DNA of 64,000 nucleotides, taken from the NCBI RefSeq assembly GCF_022761015.1, contig NZ_JAKWJQ010000001.1, forward strand, positions 930,001-994,000, read 5' to 3'. This document shows positions 34,923 through 46,405 of this stretch, one piece after another. A model generated the notes under the pieces. That model worked only from the letters and a program-made list of their open reading frames with translations. It did not search any database and was not told the origin of the DNA. Numbering within the stretch: position 1 is the stretch's first letter; each line of letters opens with the position of its first letter. This stretch comes from Humibacter sp. RRB41. GTDB lineage: Bacteria > Actinomycetota > Actinomycetes > Actinomycetales > Microbacteriaceae. A program made the position numbers and the translations under genes.

Positions 34923-35807
34923 GTGGTGCGACCCACACCGCCGCACATCGAGACGCTCGGACGCACGATGGTGCGACCGAAGTGGATCGCCGCACTTCTC
35001 CTCGCCTTGGTCATCGCCGGGGCATTCGCGTGGCTCGGCCAATGGCAGCTGGAGCGTGCCGTGCAGTCTGGCCACGTCGTCGAGCGTGCGACCGAGTCGG
35101 TGAAGCCGCTGAACGACGTGGCCCGCGTGAACGGCGCCGCGACGTCGGTGGGTGACGGCCAGCTCGTTCACGCGACGGGCACGTTCGCCCCCGGCGACTA
35201 CGGCATGCTCGTCGGCAGACTCAACAACGGCACGGCGGGCTACTGGGTGACGGCGCGATTCACCCCGACCGACAAGGACAAAGACGGTAAGACCGCACAG
35301 CTCGCCGTTGCACGGGGCTGGGCCCCGACCGAGCAGAAGGCGAAGGATGCCATCGCCGAGCTGAGCTCGCAGCCCGCCACGACGGTCACGCTCGTCGGGC
35401 GTCTGCTGCCCACAGAAGCGCCGGAGGCGCCGAAATCCGGCGGCGACCCGTTCGAGATGAAGGACATGTCGGTGGCCGCCCTGGTCAACCTATGGCACGG
35501 CCTCGGCGACTCGGACGTCTACAGCTCCTACCTCGTCGAGCACGGCACTCCGCCGGCGGGGCTGACCGCCATCTACTCGCCGCGCCCCGTCGAGCAGGCG
35601 ACAGTCGACTGGCTGAACATCTTCTACGCGGCCGAGTGGGCGATCTTCGCCGGCTTCGCGATCTTCCTCTGGTACCGGGTCGTGAGGGATGCCTGGGAGA
35701 AGCAGCGCGAAGACGACGAGGCCGACTACGAGGCGGCGATGGCCGCGTGGGCGGTGGCGAGGGGCTCGGCTCCCAGCGAGTCGGCATCCGGACAGAAACT
35801 AGACTGA
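34923..35807 (+). CDS. SURF1 family protein
   Basis: This 294-residue protein has two membrane helices (WIAALLLALVIAGAFAWLGQWQLERA near the N-terminus and IFYAAEWAIFAGFAIFLWYRVVRDA near the C-terminus) flanking an extracytoplasmic domain, the SURF1 layout. SURF1 helps assemble haem-copper cytochrome oxidase. The start may be the GTG at 34923 or the ATG at 34968. Confidence 0.85.
   Translation: MVRPTPPHIETLGRTMVRPKWIAALLLALVIAGAFAWLGQWQLERAVQSGHVVERATESVKPLNDVARVNGAATSVGDGQLVHATGTFAPGDYGMLVGRLNNGTAGYWVTARFTPTDKDKDGKTAQLAVARGWAPTEQKAKDAIAELSSQPATTVTLVGRLLPTEAPEAPKSGGDPFEMKDMSVAALVNLWHGLGDSDVYSSYLVEHGTPPAGLTAIYSPRPVEQATVDWLNIFYAAEWAIFAGFAIFLWYRVVRDAWEKQREDDEADYEAAMAAWAVARGSAPSESASGQKLD
35800..35805 (+). 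promoter_or_regulatory. -10 box of leaderless DUF3817 promoter
   Basis: TAGACT, inside the last codons of the SURF1 gene, is followed by six bases and the ATG at 35812, indicating a leaderless transcript that would carry DUF3817 and guaA. Confidence 0.5.
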
Positions 35808-35811
35808 GACC

Positions 35812-36348
35812 ATGCCGAATCCCCCCGCGAACGAGGACGGCTCGAGCCTCCTCAAACGCACCATCGAGCAGCTCAGGTCGGCCAATTCCGCGAGGCCGCG
35901 CCTCGTGGACATCCCCAAGATCCCCGGTGCGCTGAAGTTCTACCAGGTGACCGCCTACATCACCGGAATCATGCTGCTGCTGCTGGTGGCCGAGATGATC
36001 CTGAAGTACGGGGTCGGGTACTCGGTGTACGCGTTCGCGCCGGGGCAGGGGTTCCTCTCCCTCGTCGCGTACACGCCCGAGAATGCGAGCATCGGCGGAT
36101 TCGACGTGTCGACGGGCATCCTGATCGCGCACGGATGGCTGTACGTGCTCTATCTGATCGCCGACTTCAGGCTGTGGTCGCTCATGCGCATGTCGTTCAC
36201 CAAGTTCGTGCAGATCGCGCTCGGTGGCGTCGTTCCGTTCATGTCGTTCATCGTCGAGCACTTCATCACCAGGCAGGTGAAGAAGTTCCTCGCCGAGAAC
36301 CCCGTTCCTGCCAAGGCATCGCAGACCCCGGTGGAGGCATCCCATTAG
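35812..36348 (+). CDS. DUF3817 membrane protein
   Basis: This 178-residue protein has three membrane segments ([43 protein letters not shown] and [22 protein letters not shown]), the DUF3817 pattern, with a soluble N-terminal 35 residues. Its stop codon overlaps the proposed guaA start (ATTAG), implying translational coupling. Function unknown. Confidence 0.85.
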   Translation: MPNPPANEDGSSLLKRTIEQLRSANSARPRLVDIPKIPGALKFYQVTAYITGIMLLLLVAEMILKYGVGYSVYAFAPGQGFLSLVAYTPENASIGGFDVSTGILIAHGWLYVLYLIADFRLWSLMRMSFTKFVQIALGGVVPFMSFIVEHFITRQVKKFLAENPVPAKASQTPVEASH

Positions 36349-37930
36349 CGAGCAGAACGAGCGCCACGACAGCAATCGCCCGGTTCTCGTCGTCGACTTC
36401 GGCGCGCAGTACGCGCAGCTGATCGCACGACGCGTGCGCGAGGCATCCGTGTACTCCGAGATCGTGCCGCACACGATCACAGCCGCGGAGGTGGCCGCGA
36501 AGAACCCGGTGGGCATCGTGCTCTCCGGCGGACCGTCGAGCGTGTACGAACCGGGGGCGCCCAGCTTCGACTCCGAGATCTTCGACCTCGGCGTGCCCAC
36601 CCTCGGCATCTGCTACGGCTTCCAGGTGATGGCGGCGAGTCTCGGCGGCGAGGTCTCGAAGACCGGAGCGCGCGAGTACGGCTCGACGGATGTTCGCGTC
36701 AGCGATTCCGGCACGCTGCTGGCCGACCAGCCCTCCGACCAGACGACCTGGATGAGCCATGGCGACTCGGTCACGAAGGCACCGCAGGGCTTCGACGTGC
36801 TCGCGTCCTCGGACTCGACACCGGTCGCCGCCTTCGCGAACGACGAGCGCCGCCTGTACGGCGTGCAGTGGCATCCGGAGGTCAGGCACTCGACGTACGG
36901 GCAGGCCGTGCTGGAGAACTTCCTGCACCGTGCTGCCGGCATCCCTGCCGAGTGGAACAGCGAGAACGTCATCGAGCAGCAGGTTGCTGCGATCCGTGCC
37001 CAGGTCGGCACGGCACGCGTGATCTGCGGGCTCTCCGGCGGCGTGGACTCCGCCGTCGCTGCTGCACTCGTGCACAAGGCGGTCGGCGACCAGCTCACCT
37101 GCGTGTTCGTGGACCACGGGCTGCTGCGTCAAGACGAGCGCGAACAGGTCGAGAACGACTACGTCGCCTCGACGGGCGTTCGGCTGATCACGATCGACGC
37201 TGCGGATGTCTTCCTCGACGCGCTCGCCGGAGTCAGCGACCCCGAGCAGAAGCGCAAGATCATCGGGCGCGAGTTCATCCGCACGTTCGAGCGGGCCCAG
37301 GCCGAGCTCGTCGCGGAGGCTGCTGCCGACGGAGACCCAGTTCGCTTCCTCGTGCAGGGCACGCTGTACCCGGACGTCGTCGAGTCCGGCGGCGGCACCG
37401 GCACGGCGAACATCAAGAGTCACCACAACGTGGGCGGGTTGCCAGAAGACCTGCAGTTCGAACTCGTCGAACCGCTCCGTGCGTTGTTCAAGGACGAGGT
37501 GCGGGCCGTGGGCCGTGAGCTCGGCCTGCCCGAGGTCATCGTGTCGCGCCAGCCGTTCCCTGGACCAGGGCTGGGCATCCGCATCGTCGGCGATGTGACG
37601 CGCGAGCGGCTCGAGCTGCTGCGCAAAGCGGATGCCATCGCGAGGCACGAGCTGACCGCCGCCGGCCTCGACGCCCAGATCTGGCAGTGCCCCGTCGTGC
37701 TGCTGGCCGACGTGCGGTCGGTGGGTGTGCAGGGGGACGGGCGCACGTACGGGCATCCGATCGTGCTACGTCCCGTGAGCTCCGAGGATGCCATGACGGC
37801 CGACTGGACGCGCCTGCCGTACGACGTGCTGGCCCGCATCTCGAACCGCATCACGAACGAGGTCGACGAGGTGAACCGGGTGGTGCTCGACGTCACGTCG
37901 AAGCCCCCGGGAACCATCGAGTGGGAGTAG
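36344..37930 (+). CDS. guaA: GMP synthase (glutamine-hydrolysing)
   Basis: This 528-residue enzyme aminates XMP to GMP. The N-terminal amidotransferase domain begins [19 protein letters not shown] and has the nucleophile Cys in [11 protein letters not shown] and the His/Glu of WHPEV. The ATP-PPase domain has [18 protein letters not shown]. The conserved N-terminus lies upstream of the first usable GTG (36434). The only well-placed start is ATT at 36344, six bases after GGAGG (36333-36337) and overlapping the DUF3817 stop. Confidence 0.93.
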   Translation: MSEQNERHDSNRPVLVVDFGAQYAQLIARRVREASVYSEIVPHTITAAEVAAKNPVGIVLSGGPSSVYEPGAPSFDSEIFDLGVPTLGICYGFQVMAASLGGEVSKTGAREYGSTDVRVSDSGTLLADQPSDQTTWMSHGDSVTKAPQGFDVLASSDSTPVAAFANDERRLYGVQWHPEVRHSTYGQAVLENFLHRAAGIPAEWNSENVIEQQVAAIRAQVGTARVICGLSGGVDSAVAAALVHKAVGDQLTCVFVDHGLLRQDEREQVENDYVASTGVRLITIDAADVFLDALAGVSDPEQKRKIIGREFIRTFERAQAELVAEAAADGDPVRFLVQGTLYPDVVESGGGTGTANIKSHHNVGGLPEDLQFELVEPLRALFKDEVRAVGRELGLPEVIVSRQPFPGPGLGIRIVGDVTRERLELLRKADAIARHELTAAGLDAQIWQCPVVLLADVRSVGVQGDGRTYGHPIVLRPVSSEDAMTADWTRLPYDVLARISNRITNEVDEVNRVVLDVTSKPPGTIEWE

Positions 37931-38034
37931 CGAGCGCATCCCGCTGATCGGTAGCGACCGCACCCCGCTGGATGTCCATAGGACCATCCACCGGCGAGGC
38001 GCGGAAGGGCTGACGCCCGTTCGATTCCTGCGTG

Positions 38035-38050
38035 AATTCGCATGCGAATT
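38035..38050. promoter_or_regulatory. 16-bp palindromic operator upstream of the acetate genes
   Basis: AATTCGCATGCGAATT is a perfect 16-base palindrome about 100 bp upstream of the acetate transporter gene. A possible -10 box TATAGA lies at 38063-38068, so the palindrome would cover the -35 region. It is AT-rich against the local composition. The regulator is not identifiable from this window. Confidence 0.65.
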
Positions 38051-38147
38051 GGATAGCTTGCCTATAGACCTGAAAACCGCCTGAGCGTACGGTGGCAATC
38101 AGGTGACCGGCAATGGTGCCGATCCGTATTCAGAGGAGTCGCCTTCA

Positions 38148-38753
38148 ATGTCGACACACATCACTGAGTCCGCCCCGGCTGCGGTCGCGGCGAAACCCGT
38201 TCCATTCGGAGACCCTGCTGCCCTCGGTCTCGGAGCCTTCGCGATGACGACGTTCGTGCTGAGCGCCATCAACGCCGGATGGCTGCCCGCCGACGTCACG
38301 CCCGTCGTGTTCGGCCTCGCCATGTTCTATGGCGGCGTCGGTCAGGTGATCGCGGGGGTCTGGGAATTCGCGAACCACAACACGTTCGGGGCCGTCGCGT
38401 TCAGTTCATACGGTCTGTTCTGGCTGTCGTTCTGGTACCTGAACACCGCGACCAAGCTCGGATCAGACGCGACCAAGGGCGTTGGGCTCTACCTGCTGGC
38501 CTGGGCGATCTTCACCTGCTACATGATGATCGCGGCATGGCGAACGAACATCGTCGTGTTCCTCGTCTTCGTCGCGCTGACCCTGACCTTCCTGGCGCTG
38601 ATGCTCGGCGCGTGGATCGCAGCGAGCCCATGGAACTACGTCGGCGGATACCTCGGCCTCATCACCGCGCTCCTCGCCTGGTACGGATCGTTCGCAACAG
38701 TCACGAACTTCACGTTCAAGCGCACGGTGCTGCCGCTCGGCGTACGAGCCTAG
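38148..38753 (+). CDS. acetate uptake transporter (AceTr/GPR1-FUN34-YaaH family)
   Basis: This 201-residue protein has six membrane segments and the family entry motif in the form DPAALGLGAFAMTTFVLS. The family (SatP in E. coli) moves acetate and succinate with protons. The ATG at 38148 has GAGGAG upstream; a longer frame from 38103 is not supported. acs follows 11 bp later, so uptake and activation of acetate are coupled. Confidence 0.9.
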   Translation: MSTHITESAPAAVAAKPVPFGDPAALGLGAFAMTTFVLSAINAGWLPADVTPVVFGLAMFYGGVGQVIAGVWEFANHNTFGAVAFSSYGLFWLSFWYLNTATKLGSDATKGVGLYLLAWAIFTCYMMIAAWRTNIVVFLVFVALTLTFLALMLGAWIAASPWNYVGGYLGLITALLAWYGSFATVTNFTFKRTVLPLGVRA

Positions 38754-38764
38754 GGGCAGCGTCA

Positions 38765-40735
<1,971 letters not shown>

Positions 40736-40740
40736 CGCGC

Positions 40741-40770
40741 GGATGCCTGCGGCACGCGTCGCAGGCATCC
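40741..40770. terminator. terminator after acs
   Basis: A perfect 11-bp stem (40741-40751 with 40760-40770) encloses eight bases, 5 bp after the acs stop and in the convergent gap before the leftward membrane protein gene. It can act in both directions. Confidence 0.75.
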
Positions 40771-40820
40771 GTCGCCCCGCGCGCCCCGAACAACCAGTGG
40801 AGTGCAGGGGCGCGGTGTGG

Positions 40821-41474
40821 TCAATCGTTCACGGGAGGCGCGGCATCCGCTGAGGTCAGCGTCGACCGTGGCGGCATGGCCGCATACCAGCCGTCCACGA
40901 TGCGGTCTTCGATCTCGGAGTCGTCGAGCGGCTTGCTCGCCTGTTTGCGGATGCGTCGCAGCTCGCTGATCCAGATGCGCGGATCGAACCGGTTGACCTT
41001 CTGATGCTTCTCGCGCACCACCCAGACGAAGATCCAGACGCCGACCGTGAGGTAGAGCAACGCGCCGACGATGTAGGCCATCGGCGAGTCGATCGAGTTG
41101 ACCCTGCCGTGCCGCACATCGGTGACGATCCAGCCGATCGCTGCAGCGATCACGGCGATGCCGATCGATGCATACCCGATCACTGCAACCGTCATGCCGA
41201 GCCAGCGCGGGGCGAGCATGAAGCGCCATCCGGTGAGGTCGTCGGTGGTCTGGTCGTAGGTCGCCTTCGTCGGCACCGGCAGCACGAGACCCTGCGCGGT
41301 CAGGATGCGCCGCAGCTCGACCTCGGAGATCTGCCGGTCGCCGAGCATGATGTCGCCGTTGCGCTCGACTCTCAGGCGTGGCTCGTCGCGTACACGATCG
41401 GGGCGGGCCAGGATGCCCGTGCCGGGGCCGTGCTCGATGTGCGAGACCGCGGCGGGGTCGCTGTTCGGGATCAC
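40821..41474 (-). CDS. membrane protein, unknown function
   Basis: This 217-residue protein starts with GTG. Its N-terminal 85 residues are soluble and it has two membrane segments (LGMTVAVIGYASIGIAVIAAAIGWIV and MAYIVGALLYLTVGVWIFVWVV) before a charged C-terminus. I do not recognise the family. It lies 28 bp downstream of the Bax-inhibitor-like gene on the same strand and is probably cotranscribed with it. Confidence 0.7.
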   Translation of the reverse strand: MIPNSDPAAVSHIEHGPGTGILARPDRVRDEPRLRVERNGDIMLGDRQISEVELRRILTAQGLVLPVPTKATYDQTTDDLTGWRFMLAPRWLGMTVAVIGYASIGIAVIAAAIGWIVTDVRHGRVNSIDSPMAYIVGALLYLTVGVWIFVWVVREKHQKVNRFDPRIWISELRRIRKQASKPLDDSEIEDRIVDGWYAAMPPRSTLTSADAAPPVND

Positions 41475-41502
41475 CGAGTGCGGCTTCAGCAGCGGGAACG
41501 GA

Positions 41503-42357
41503 TCAACTGCGGCCGCCGCCGCCCGCGAGGATCGCGAAGAGACGCAGGAACTCGACGTACAGCCAGATGAGCGTGACGGCCAAGCCGAACGCGCCGTACC
41601 AGCCCATCACCCGCGGCGCGCGGTTGCGAACACCGTTCTGGATGAAGTCGAAGTCGAGCACGAGCGAGTACGCCGCGAGCAGCACGGCGACGATGCCGAT
41701 GATCACGCCAAGCGGAATGCCGAACAGCCACGGCAGGGGCATGGAGTAGATGCCGAACGGGCCGCCGGTGGACGACTGGCTGAAACCGCCGAACATCATC
41801 ACGACGAGGTTCACGATGCCGAACAGCGCGTAACCGATGATCGCGACGAGGAACACCTTGGTGGCCCGAGCGGATGCGCGCACCTTGCCGAACGAGAACA
41901 GCACGAGCGTGATCGCGAAGACGGCCAACGTGGCGATGACCGCCTGAATGACGACGCCGTTCCAGAGGCTCTCGAACAGGGCGGAGATGCCGCCGATGAA
42001 GAGTCCCTGCGCCGCGCCATAGAGCAGGATGAGCGCGGGCGAAGGCGTGCGCTTGAACGAGTTCACCAGACCGAGTACGAGGCCGACGATGGCACCCGGC
42101 AGCATCAGCACGGGGAAGAACCAGCCGACCGCCGCGGTGGCGAGGATCACGACGAACAGCAGCACCGTCTTCACGACGGTGTCTTCGTAGGTCATGCGGC
42201 CGGTGTCGGCCGAGGTCGCTGCCGGAGCCTCGTAGAGCGATTGGATGCCGTCGGCAGTAGCGAGTGCGTTGGTCTCCGTCGCAACCGTTGCGCCGTCGAC
42301 GGGAGAGTTCGGCTTGAACGCCGGATTGCGCGAGAAAGCAGGATTGGAGAGGGCCAT
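41503..42357 (-). CDS. Bax inhibitor-1/YccA family membrane protein
   Basis: This 284-residue protein has a soluble N-terminus rich in Asn/Pro repeats (NPAFSRNPAFKPNSPV) followed by seven membrane segments of the BI-1-like type, ending WYGAFGLAVTLIWLYVEFLRLFAIL. Bacterial YccA/BI-1 proteins are linked to membrane protein turnover and calcium leak; the role here is unknown. It is divergent from the GDPD gene. Confidence 0.85.
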   Translation of the reverse strand: MALSNPAFSRNPAFKPNSPVDGATVATETNALATADGIQSLYEAPAATSADTGRMTYEDTVVKTVLLFVVILATAAVGWFFPVLMLPGAIVGLVLGLVNSFKRTPSPALILLYGAAQGLFIGGISALFESLWNGVVIQAVIATLAVFAITLVLFSFGKVRASARATKVFLVAIIGYALFGIVNLVVMMFGGFSQSSTGGPFGIYSMPLPWLFGIPLGVIIGIVAVLLAAYSLVLDFDFIQNGVRNRAPRVMGWYGAFGLAVTLIWLYVEFLRLFAILAGGGGRS

Positions 42358-42465
42358 GAATCAACGTTACCGGACGGCGCGCCGTCGAGGGCTGGGGTTC
42401 CGCTGAGCAAACGCGGCGCACGCGAAGGATATGACGGCGTTCACGGACTCGGTATGCCGCCTGGC

Positions 42466-42471
42466 TAAGAT
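42466..42471 (+). promoter_or_regulatory. -10 box of leaderless GDPD promoter
   Basis: TAAGAT is followed by six bases and the ATG at 42478, giving a leaderless transcript. Confidence 0.5.
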
Positions 42472-42477
42472 CTGCGC

Positions 42478-43497
42478 ATGCGCACCCCGTCGTCTCCCTT
42501 GATCGTCGGCCATAGGGGTGCGCCCGGGTATCGGCCTGAGCACACCCGAGCGTCGTACGAGCTCGCGTTCGCGCTCGGGGCCGATGCGGTCGAGCCCGAC
42601 ATCGTGGCGACGAAGGACGGCGTGCTCGTGATCAGGCACGAGAACGAGATCTCGGCCACCACCGACGTGGCCTCCCGCAAGGAGTTCGAGCACTTGCGCA
42701 CCACGAAGGTGGTCGACGGCCTCAAGCACACCGGCTGGTTCACCGAGGACTTCACCTGGGCGGAGCTGTCCACCTTGCGCGCCGTCGAGCGGCTGCCCGG
42801 ACTGCGGCAGGCGAGCTCCAGCTTCGACGGCAGGTATCCGCTGATGCGTCTCTCCCAGCTGTTCGAGCTGGTCGACGCCGAATCCGAGCGGGTGGGGCGA
42901 GCACTCGGCATCGTCGCGGAACTCAAGCACGCCAGCTACTTCCACGATCTCGGTCTGCCGCTCGACGAGCTGTTCGCCGCGGTCATGCGGGACTCCGGCT
43001 GGAAGGACGGTGCCAGCCGCCTCGTGGTCGAGTCATTCGAACGCACGGTGCTGGCGGGCATCCGTGAGCGCGGGGTTCGCGGCAAGATCGTCTATCTCAT
43101 CGAGGCGAGCGGAGCACCATACGACGCCGTCGTCCGCGACGGTGCGTCCGCGCGCACCTACGCGCAGGAGATCGACGGCGCAGGGCTCTACGCGCTGGCG
43201 ACCGCGACGGGCGACGCCGCTCTCGACGGCATCAGCGTGAGCAAGACGTTGCTGCTGGATGCCGCGGGTGACGGGACGACCGATCTGGTCGATCGCGCGC
43301 ACGGTGTCGGCCTCGAGATCTATGCCTGGACGCTGCGGCCCGAGAACCGGTTCCTTTCCAAGCGTTTCCGGCGCGGCGGCCCCGCGGATCGCTTCGGCGA
43401 CTGGCAGCGCGAGTTCGAGGTGATCATCTCCACGGGAGTGGACGGCGTCTTCGCGGATCATCCGGACCTTGCGGTCGTTGCGCGCGACGCCCTCTGA
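42478..43497 (+). CDS. glycerophosphodiester phosphodiesterase
   Basis: This 339-residue TIM-barrel phosphodiesterase cleaves glycerophosphodiesters to glycerol-3-phosphate and an alcohol. The catalytic signature GHRGAPGYRPEHT, the metal ligands in AVEPDIV and the His in IRHENEIS are present. No signal peptide is seen, so it acts in the cytoplasm. Its product would feed GlpD (29720), though the two are not neighbours. Confidence 0.9.
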   Translation: MRTPSSPLIVGHRGAPGYRPEHTRASYELAFALGADAVEPDIVATKDGVLVIRHENEISATTDVASRKEFEHLRTTKVVDGLKHTGWFTEDFTWAELSTLRAVERLPGLRQASSSFDGRYPLMRLSQLFELVDAESERVGRALGIVAELKHASYFHDLGLPLDELFAAVMRDSGWKDGASRLVVESFERTVLAGIRERGVRGKIVYLIEASGAPYDAVVRDGASARTYAQEIDGAGLYALATATGDAALDGISVSKTLLLDAAGDGTTDLVDRAHGVGLEIYAWTLRPENRFLSKRFRRGGPADRFGDWQREFEVIISTGVDGVFADHPDLAVVARDAL

Positions 43498-43589
43498 CCT
43501 ATCGCGCCGCTCGTTCGCAGGGTGCGTACTGAAGCCCGATACTCGTATCGGAGACATCGCACGTGTCTGAGATCGTCGCGAGGAGAAGC

Positions 43590-45086
43590 ATGCCGGAGCA
43601 GAGCGCCGCAGAGTACGTCGTCGTCGAGACCGCGAGCGGCAGCGTGCGCGGCCGGTGGCGCGGAGCCCCGGAGAGTCCCGGCGCGTCGGCGGCCTTTCTG
43701 GGCATCCCGTTCGCCGAGGCGCCCATCGGCGACCTGCGCTTCGCGGCGCCCGTCGCCCATCGGCGGTGGGACGGCGTGCTGGATGCCCTCGAGTACGGCG
43801 CGACCGCCCAGCGCGGCGACCCGGGCGTGACGCTCATTCCCGAACCGAGCATCCCCGGCGATTCCACCCTGAACGTCAACGTCTTCACGCCGGCGCCCGT
43901 CGGCGGAGCGGCCCTTCCCGTCATGGTGTACATCCACGGCGGCGGCTTCTTCGCCGGTTCGCCCGCTAGCCCCTGGTACGACGGCGCGGCGTTCAACCGC
44001 GACGACGTGGTGACCGTGTCGATCTCGTATCGACTGGGCTTCGACGGTTTCGGCTGGATCGAGGATGCCCCGCTGAATCGCGGCGTTCTCGACTGGCTGC
44101 TGGCGCTGGAGTGGGTGCGCGACAACGTGGGTGCGTTCGGCGGGGATCCCGCCCGCGTCACGATCGCGGGCCAGTCGGCAGGGGGCGGCGCCGTGCTGAC
44201 GCTGCTCGCGATGCCCGCAGCGCAATCCCTCTTCACCGCCGCGTACTGCGTCTCGGGCGTAGCCGCGCAGGCATCCGTCGTCGATGCCGAGAAGTTCGCC
44301 CGTCGTCTCGCGGCTGCCGCCGGTGTCGAGCCGACTCGTGCCGGGTTGTCCGCGCTGAGTGAGGAGCGCATCCTCGAGCTCCAGCAGCAGCTGACGTCGC
44401 CCGAGCTGGAGGGCGACCCGGTCGACGGTCTGCGGTCCTTCATCGACGGCGGTCTCACGTTGACACCCGTGATCGACGGCGATCTCGTGCCGCGGACGGC
44501 GCTCGCCGCGTTCGCCGAGGGTGTCGGTGCAGACAAGCCGCTGGTGCTCGGCACCACCGACGACGAGTTCTCGATGGTGCTGGATGTCGCGAAGCGCCAG
44601 CTGCGCTGGGTTCCGGCGGGCTACCTGTTCGGCAAGCTCGGGTTCCGTGGCGCGGCACGCTCGGCGTATCGCGCCGCGAATCGCGACGTCGCTAAGCGCG
44701 GCACTGCGCGGTTCATCGGCCACTACCTCACCGATCGGATGTTCCGGGTGTACGCGCTCCGGATCGCTCAGGCCAGGGGCGCTGCGCCCACCTGGCTGTA
44801 CCGGTTCTCATGGCGCTCGCCGAACTTCGGCATCGCCGTGCACTGCAATGACGTGCCCTTCTTCTTCGACTGCCTCGCTGCAGACAAGGTGGATGCGATC
44901 GCGGGCGACCGGCCGCCGCAGGCTCTTGCCGACGACATCCATGGTGCCGCCGTGCGGTTCGTGCGCGACAGTGACCCCGGATGGCCGCGCTACGCCGCCG
45001 AACGCGGCGAGACTCGCGTCTTCGACACGCCGTCGACGGTCGTGCTGGACGGCTATGCGGAGGTGCGGCCGCTGCTGACGGCGTAG
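43590..45086 (+). CDS. type B carboxylesterase/lipase
   Basis: This 498-residue alpha/beta hydrolase has the oxyanion hole YIHGGGFFAGSP, the nucleophile elbow GQSAGGGAVLTL, an acid in GTTDDEFSMV and the catalytic His in AVHCNDVPFFF. The family hydrolyses carboxylic esters; the substrate is unknown. The ATG at 43590 has AGGAG five bases upstream and is preferred over 43563. Its 3' end overlaps the convergent hydrolase gene by 34 bp. Confidence 0.88.
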   Translation: MPEQSAAEYVVVETASGSVRGRWRGAPESPGASAAFLGIPFAEAPIGDLRFAAPVAHRRWDGVLDALEYGATAQRGDPGVTLIPEPSIPGDSTLNVNVFTPAPVGGAALPVMVYIHGGGFFAGSPASPWYDGAAFNRDDVVTVSISYRLGFDGFGWIEDAPLNRGVLDWLLALEWVRDNVGAFGGDPARVTIAGQSAGGGAVLTLLAMPAAQSLFTAAYCVSGVAAQASVVDAEKFARRLAAAAGVEPTRAGLSALSEERILELQQQLTSPELEGDPVDGLRSFIDGGLTLTPVIDGDLVPRTALAAFAEGVGADKPLVLGTTDDEFSMVLDVAKRQLRWVPAGYLFGKLGFRGAARSAYRAANRDVAKRGTARFIGHYLTDRMFRVYALRIAQARGAAPTWLYRFSWRSPNFGIAVHCNDVPFFFDCLAADKVDAIAGDRPPQALADDIHGAAVRFVRDSDPGWPRYAAERGETRVFDTPSTVVLDGYAEVRPLLTA

Positions 45087-45793
45087 GCGACCGCGGCGAT
45101 GGCATCCGCCGTGTCGTCGGGGCGCGACCACATCGGCCAGTGTCCGGTCGGCACGTCGACGTAGTCGACGGTGTCGAAGCGGGCGAGTTCCGCGAACCAT
45201 GGATGCCCGGCATCCTTCATCGCCTTCACTTGCGCACGCGGGAACGACGCACAGATCAGTGTCACGGGTATGGCGTGCCTGCGATCGTCGTGGAGTACGA
45301 GCGGCTCGCGCGCAGGCCCAGCGGGATGTGGGACGGCCCGCGAGCGGAATCGCTCGAGGGCATCGTCGTCGAGTCCGCCAAGGCTCGAGCCGTTCGCTTC
45401 GAGCTCGTCCCAGGAGGGGAGGGGGATCTCGATCACGTCTTCGCCGAGGCCCTGCGAGCCGACGTGGCCGTCAGCGGCCGGACCACTGTCGACGAACACG
45501 AGGCGGGCGATCGACTCGGGAGCGGCATTCGCCGCACCTGTGATCACCTCGCCTGCGCCGCTGTGGCCGACCAGCACGACGGAGGAGTCGGCTGTATGGA
45601 CGGCATCCGTGACGGCACCGACGTGGTCGGCGAGCGACACTCCGGATCGATCGGCATCGGCGGATTCGAGACCGGGCAATGTCAGCGCGACGACGGGGAA
45701 GCCGTCATCGCGCAGCCGCTCGGCGACGGCATCCCATGCCCAGCCGCCGAGCCAGAATCCGGGAACGAGCACGATCGTCGTGGTGTCTGTCAT
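45053..45793 (-). CDS. alpha/beta hydrolase
   Basis: This 246-residue hydrolase starts MTDTTTIVLVPGFWLGGWAW, with the nucleophile elbow VGHSGAGEVI and the catalytic His in TGHWPMW. It resembles small esterases of the salicylate-esterase/EstC type. No RBS is visible, so it may be leaderless. The longer open frame upstream is not protein-like and was not used. Confidence 0.82.
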   Translation of the reverse strand: MTDTTTIVLVPGFWLGGWAWDAVAERLRDDGFPVVALTLPGLESADADRSGVSLADHVGAVTDAVHTADSSVVLVGHSGAGEVITGAANAAPESIARLVFVDSGPAADGHVGSQGLGEDVIEIPLPSWDELEANGSSLGGLDDDALERFRSRAVPHPAGPAREPLVLHDDRRHAIPVTLICASFPRAQVKAMKDAGHPWFAELARFDTVDYVDVPTGHWPMWSRPDDTADAIAAVAYAVSSGRTSA

Positions 45794-46024
45794 GGGGAGA
45801 TGCTGCCGCGAGCCACCGACACCGCGGTCGAAAGCGCACTCGGCGTGTACTCCCGGTCTCAGATCCGCTGCCCTGCCCGAGTTCGGCCGGCCGAGGCCAG
45901 ACGAACTGAAAGGATGGTGGGCGGCCCTTGCCCCTGAGCGTCGGTGTCGATGAACCACCTGAAGATGCCGAATGTGCGCTACGGGCTCTATGTGCACGAC
46001 AGGCAGAACGAGGAGGTCGCTCTC

Positions 46025-46405
46025 ATGACCGTGGCCGCGTTCGTATTGCGCATCCTGCTGGCTGCCGTGTTCGTGGGGATGGGGATCAACCATTTCGTTC
46101 CGCGATCGGTGCGCGGAATGGCGGCGATGATCCCACCGCGGCTGCGTTCGACGCAGATCACGCCACGGATGTTGGTGTACTTCACGGGCGTCTGCGAGAT
46201 CGCAGGCGGGCTCGGCCTGCTCTTCGCACCGACGCGGATTGCGGCGGGCATCGCGCTCGTCGTGTTCCTCGCGGCCGTCTTCCCGGCCAACGCCTATGCC
46301 GCGCGGCACCGTGAGAAGTTCGGAGCCCTTGCCGTGCCGTTCTGGCCGCGCCTCATCGCGCAGATCATGCTGGGCGCGCTCATTCTGGTAGCCGCCTTCG
46401 TCTAG
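46025..46405 (+). CDS. DoxX-family membrane protein
   Basis: This 126-residue protein has four membrane segments with the DoxX pattern: VLRILLAAVFVGMGINHF, then YFTGVCEIAGGLGLLFAPTRIAAGIALVVFLAAVFPANAYAA. GAGGAGG precedes the ATG at 46025. It converges with the SDR gene and overlaps it by four bases. The 230 bp upstream contain no other gene that I can support. Confidence 0.75.
   Translation: MTVAAFVLRILLAAVFVGMGINHFVPRSVRGMAAMIPPRLRSTQITPRMLVYFTGVCEIAGGLGLLFAPTRIAAGIALVVFLAAVFPANAYAARHREKFGALAVPFWPRLIAQIMLGALILVAAFV

Noticed and set aside
42358-42477. Possible small gene between the Bax-inhibitor-like and GDPD genes
   Set aside because: The gap is only 120 bp, has no RBS-supported frame, and contains the divergent promoters.
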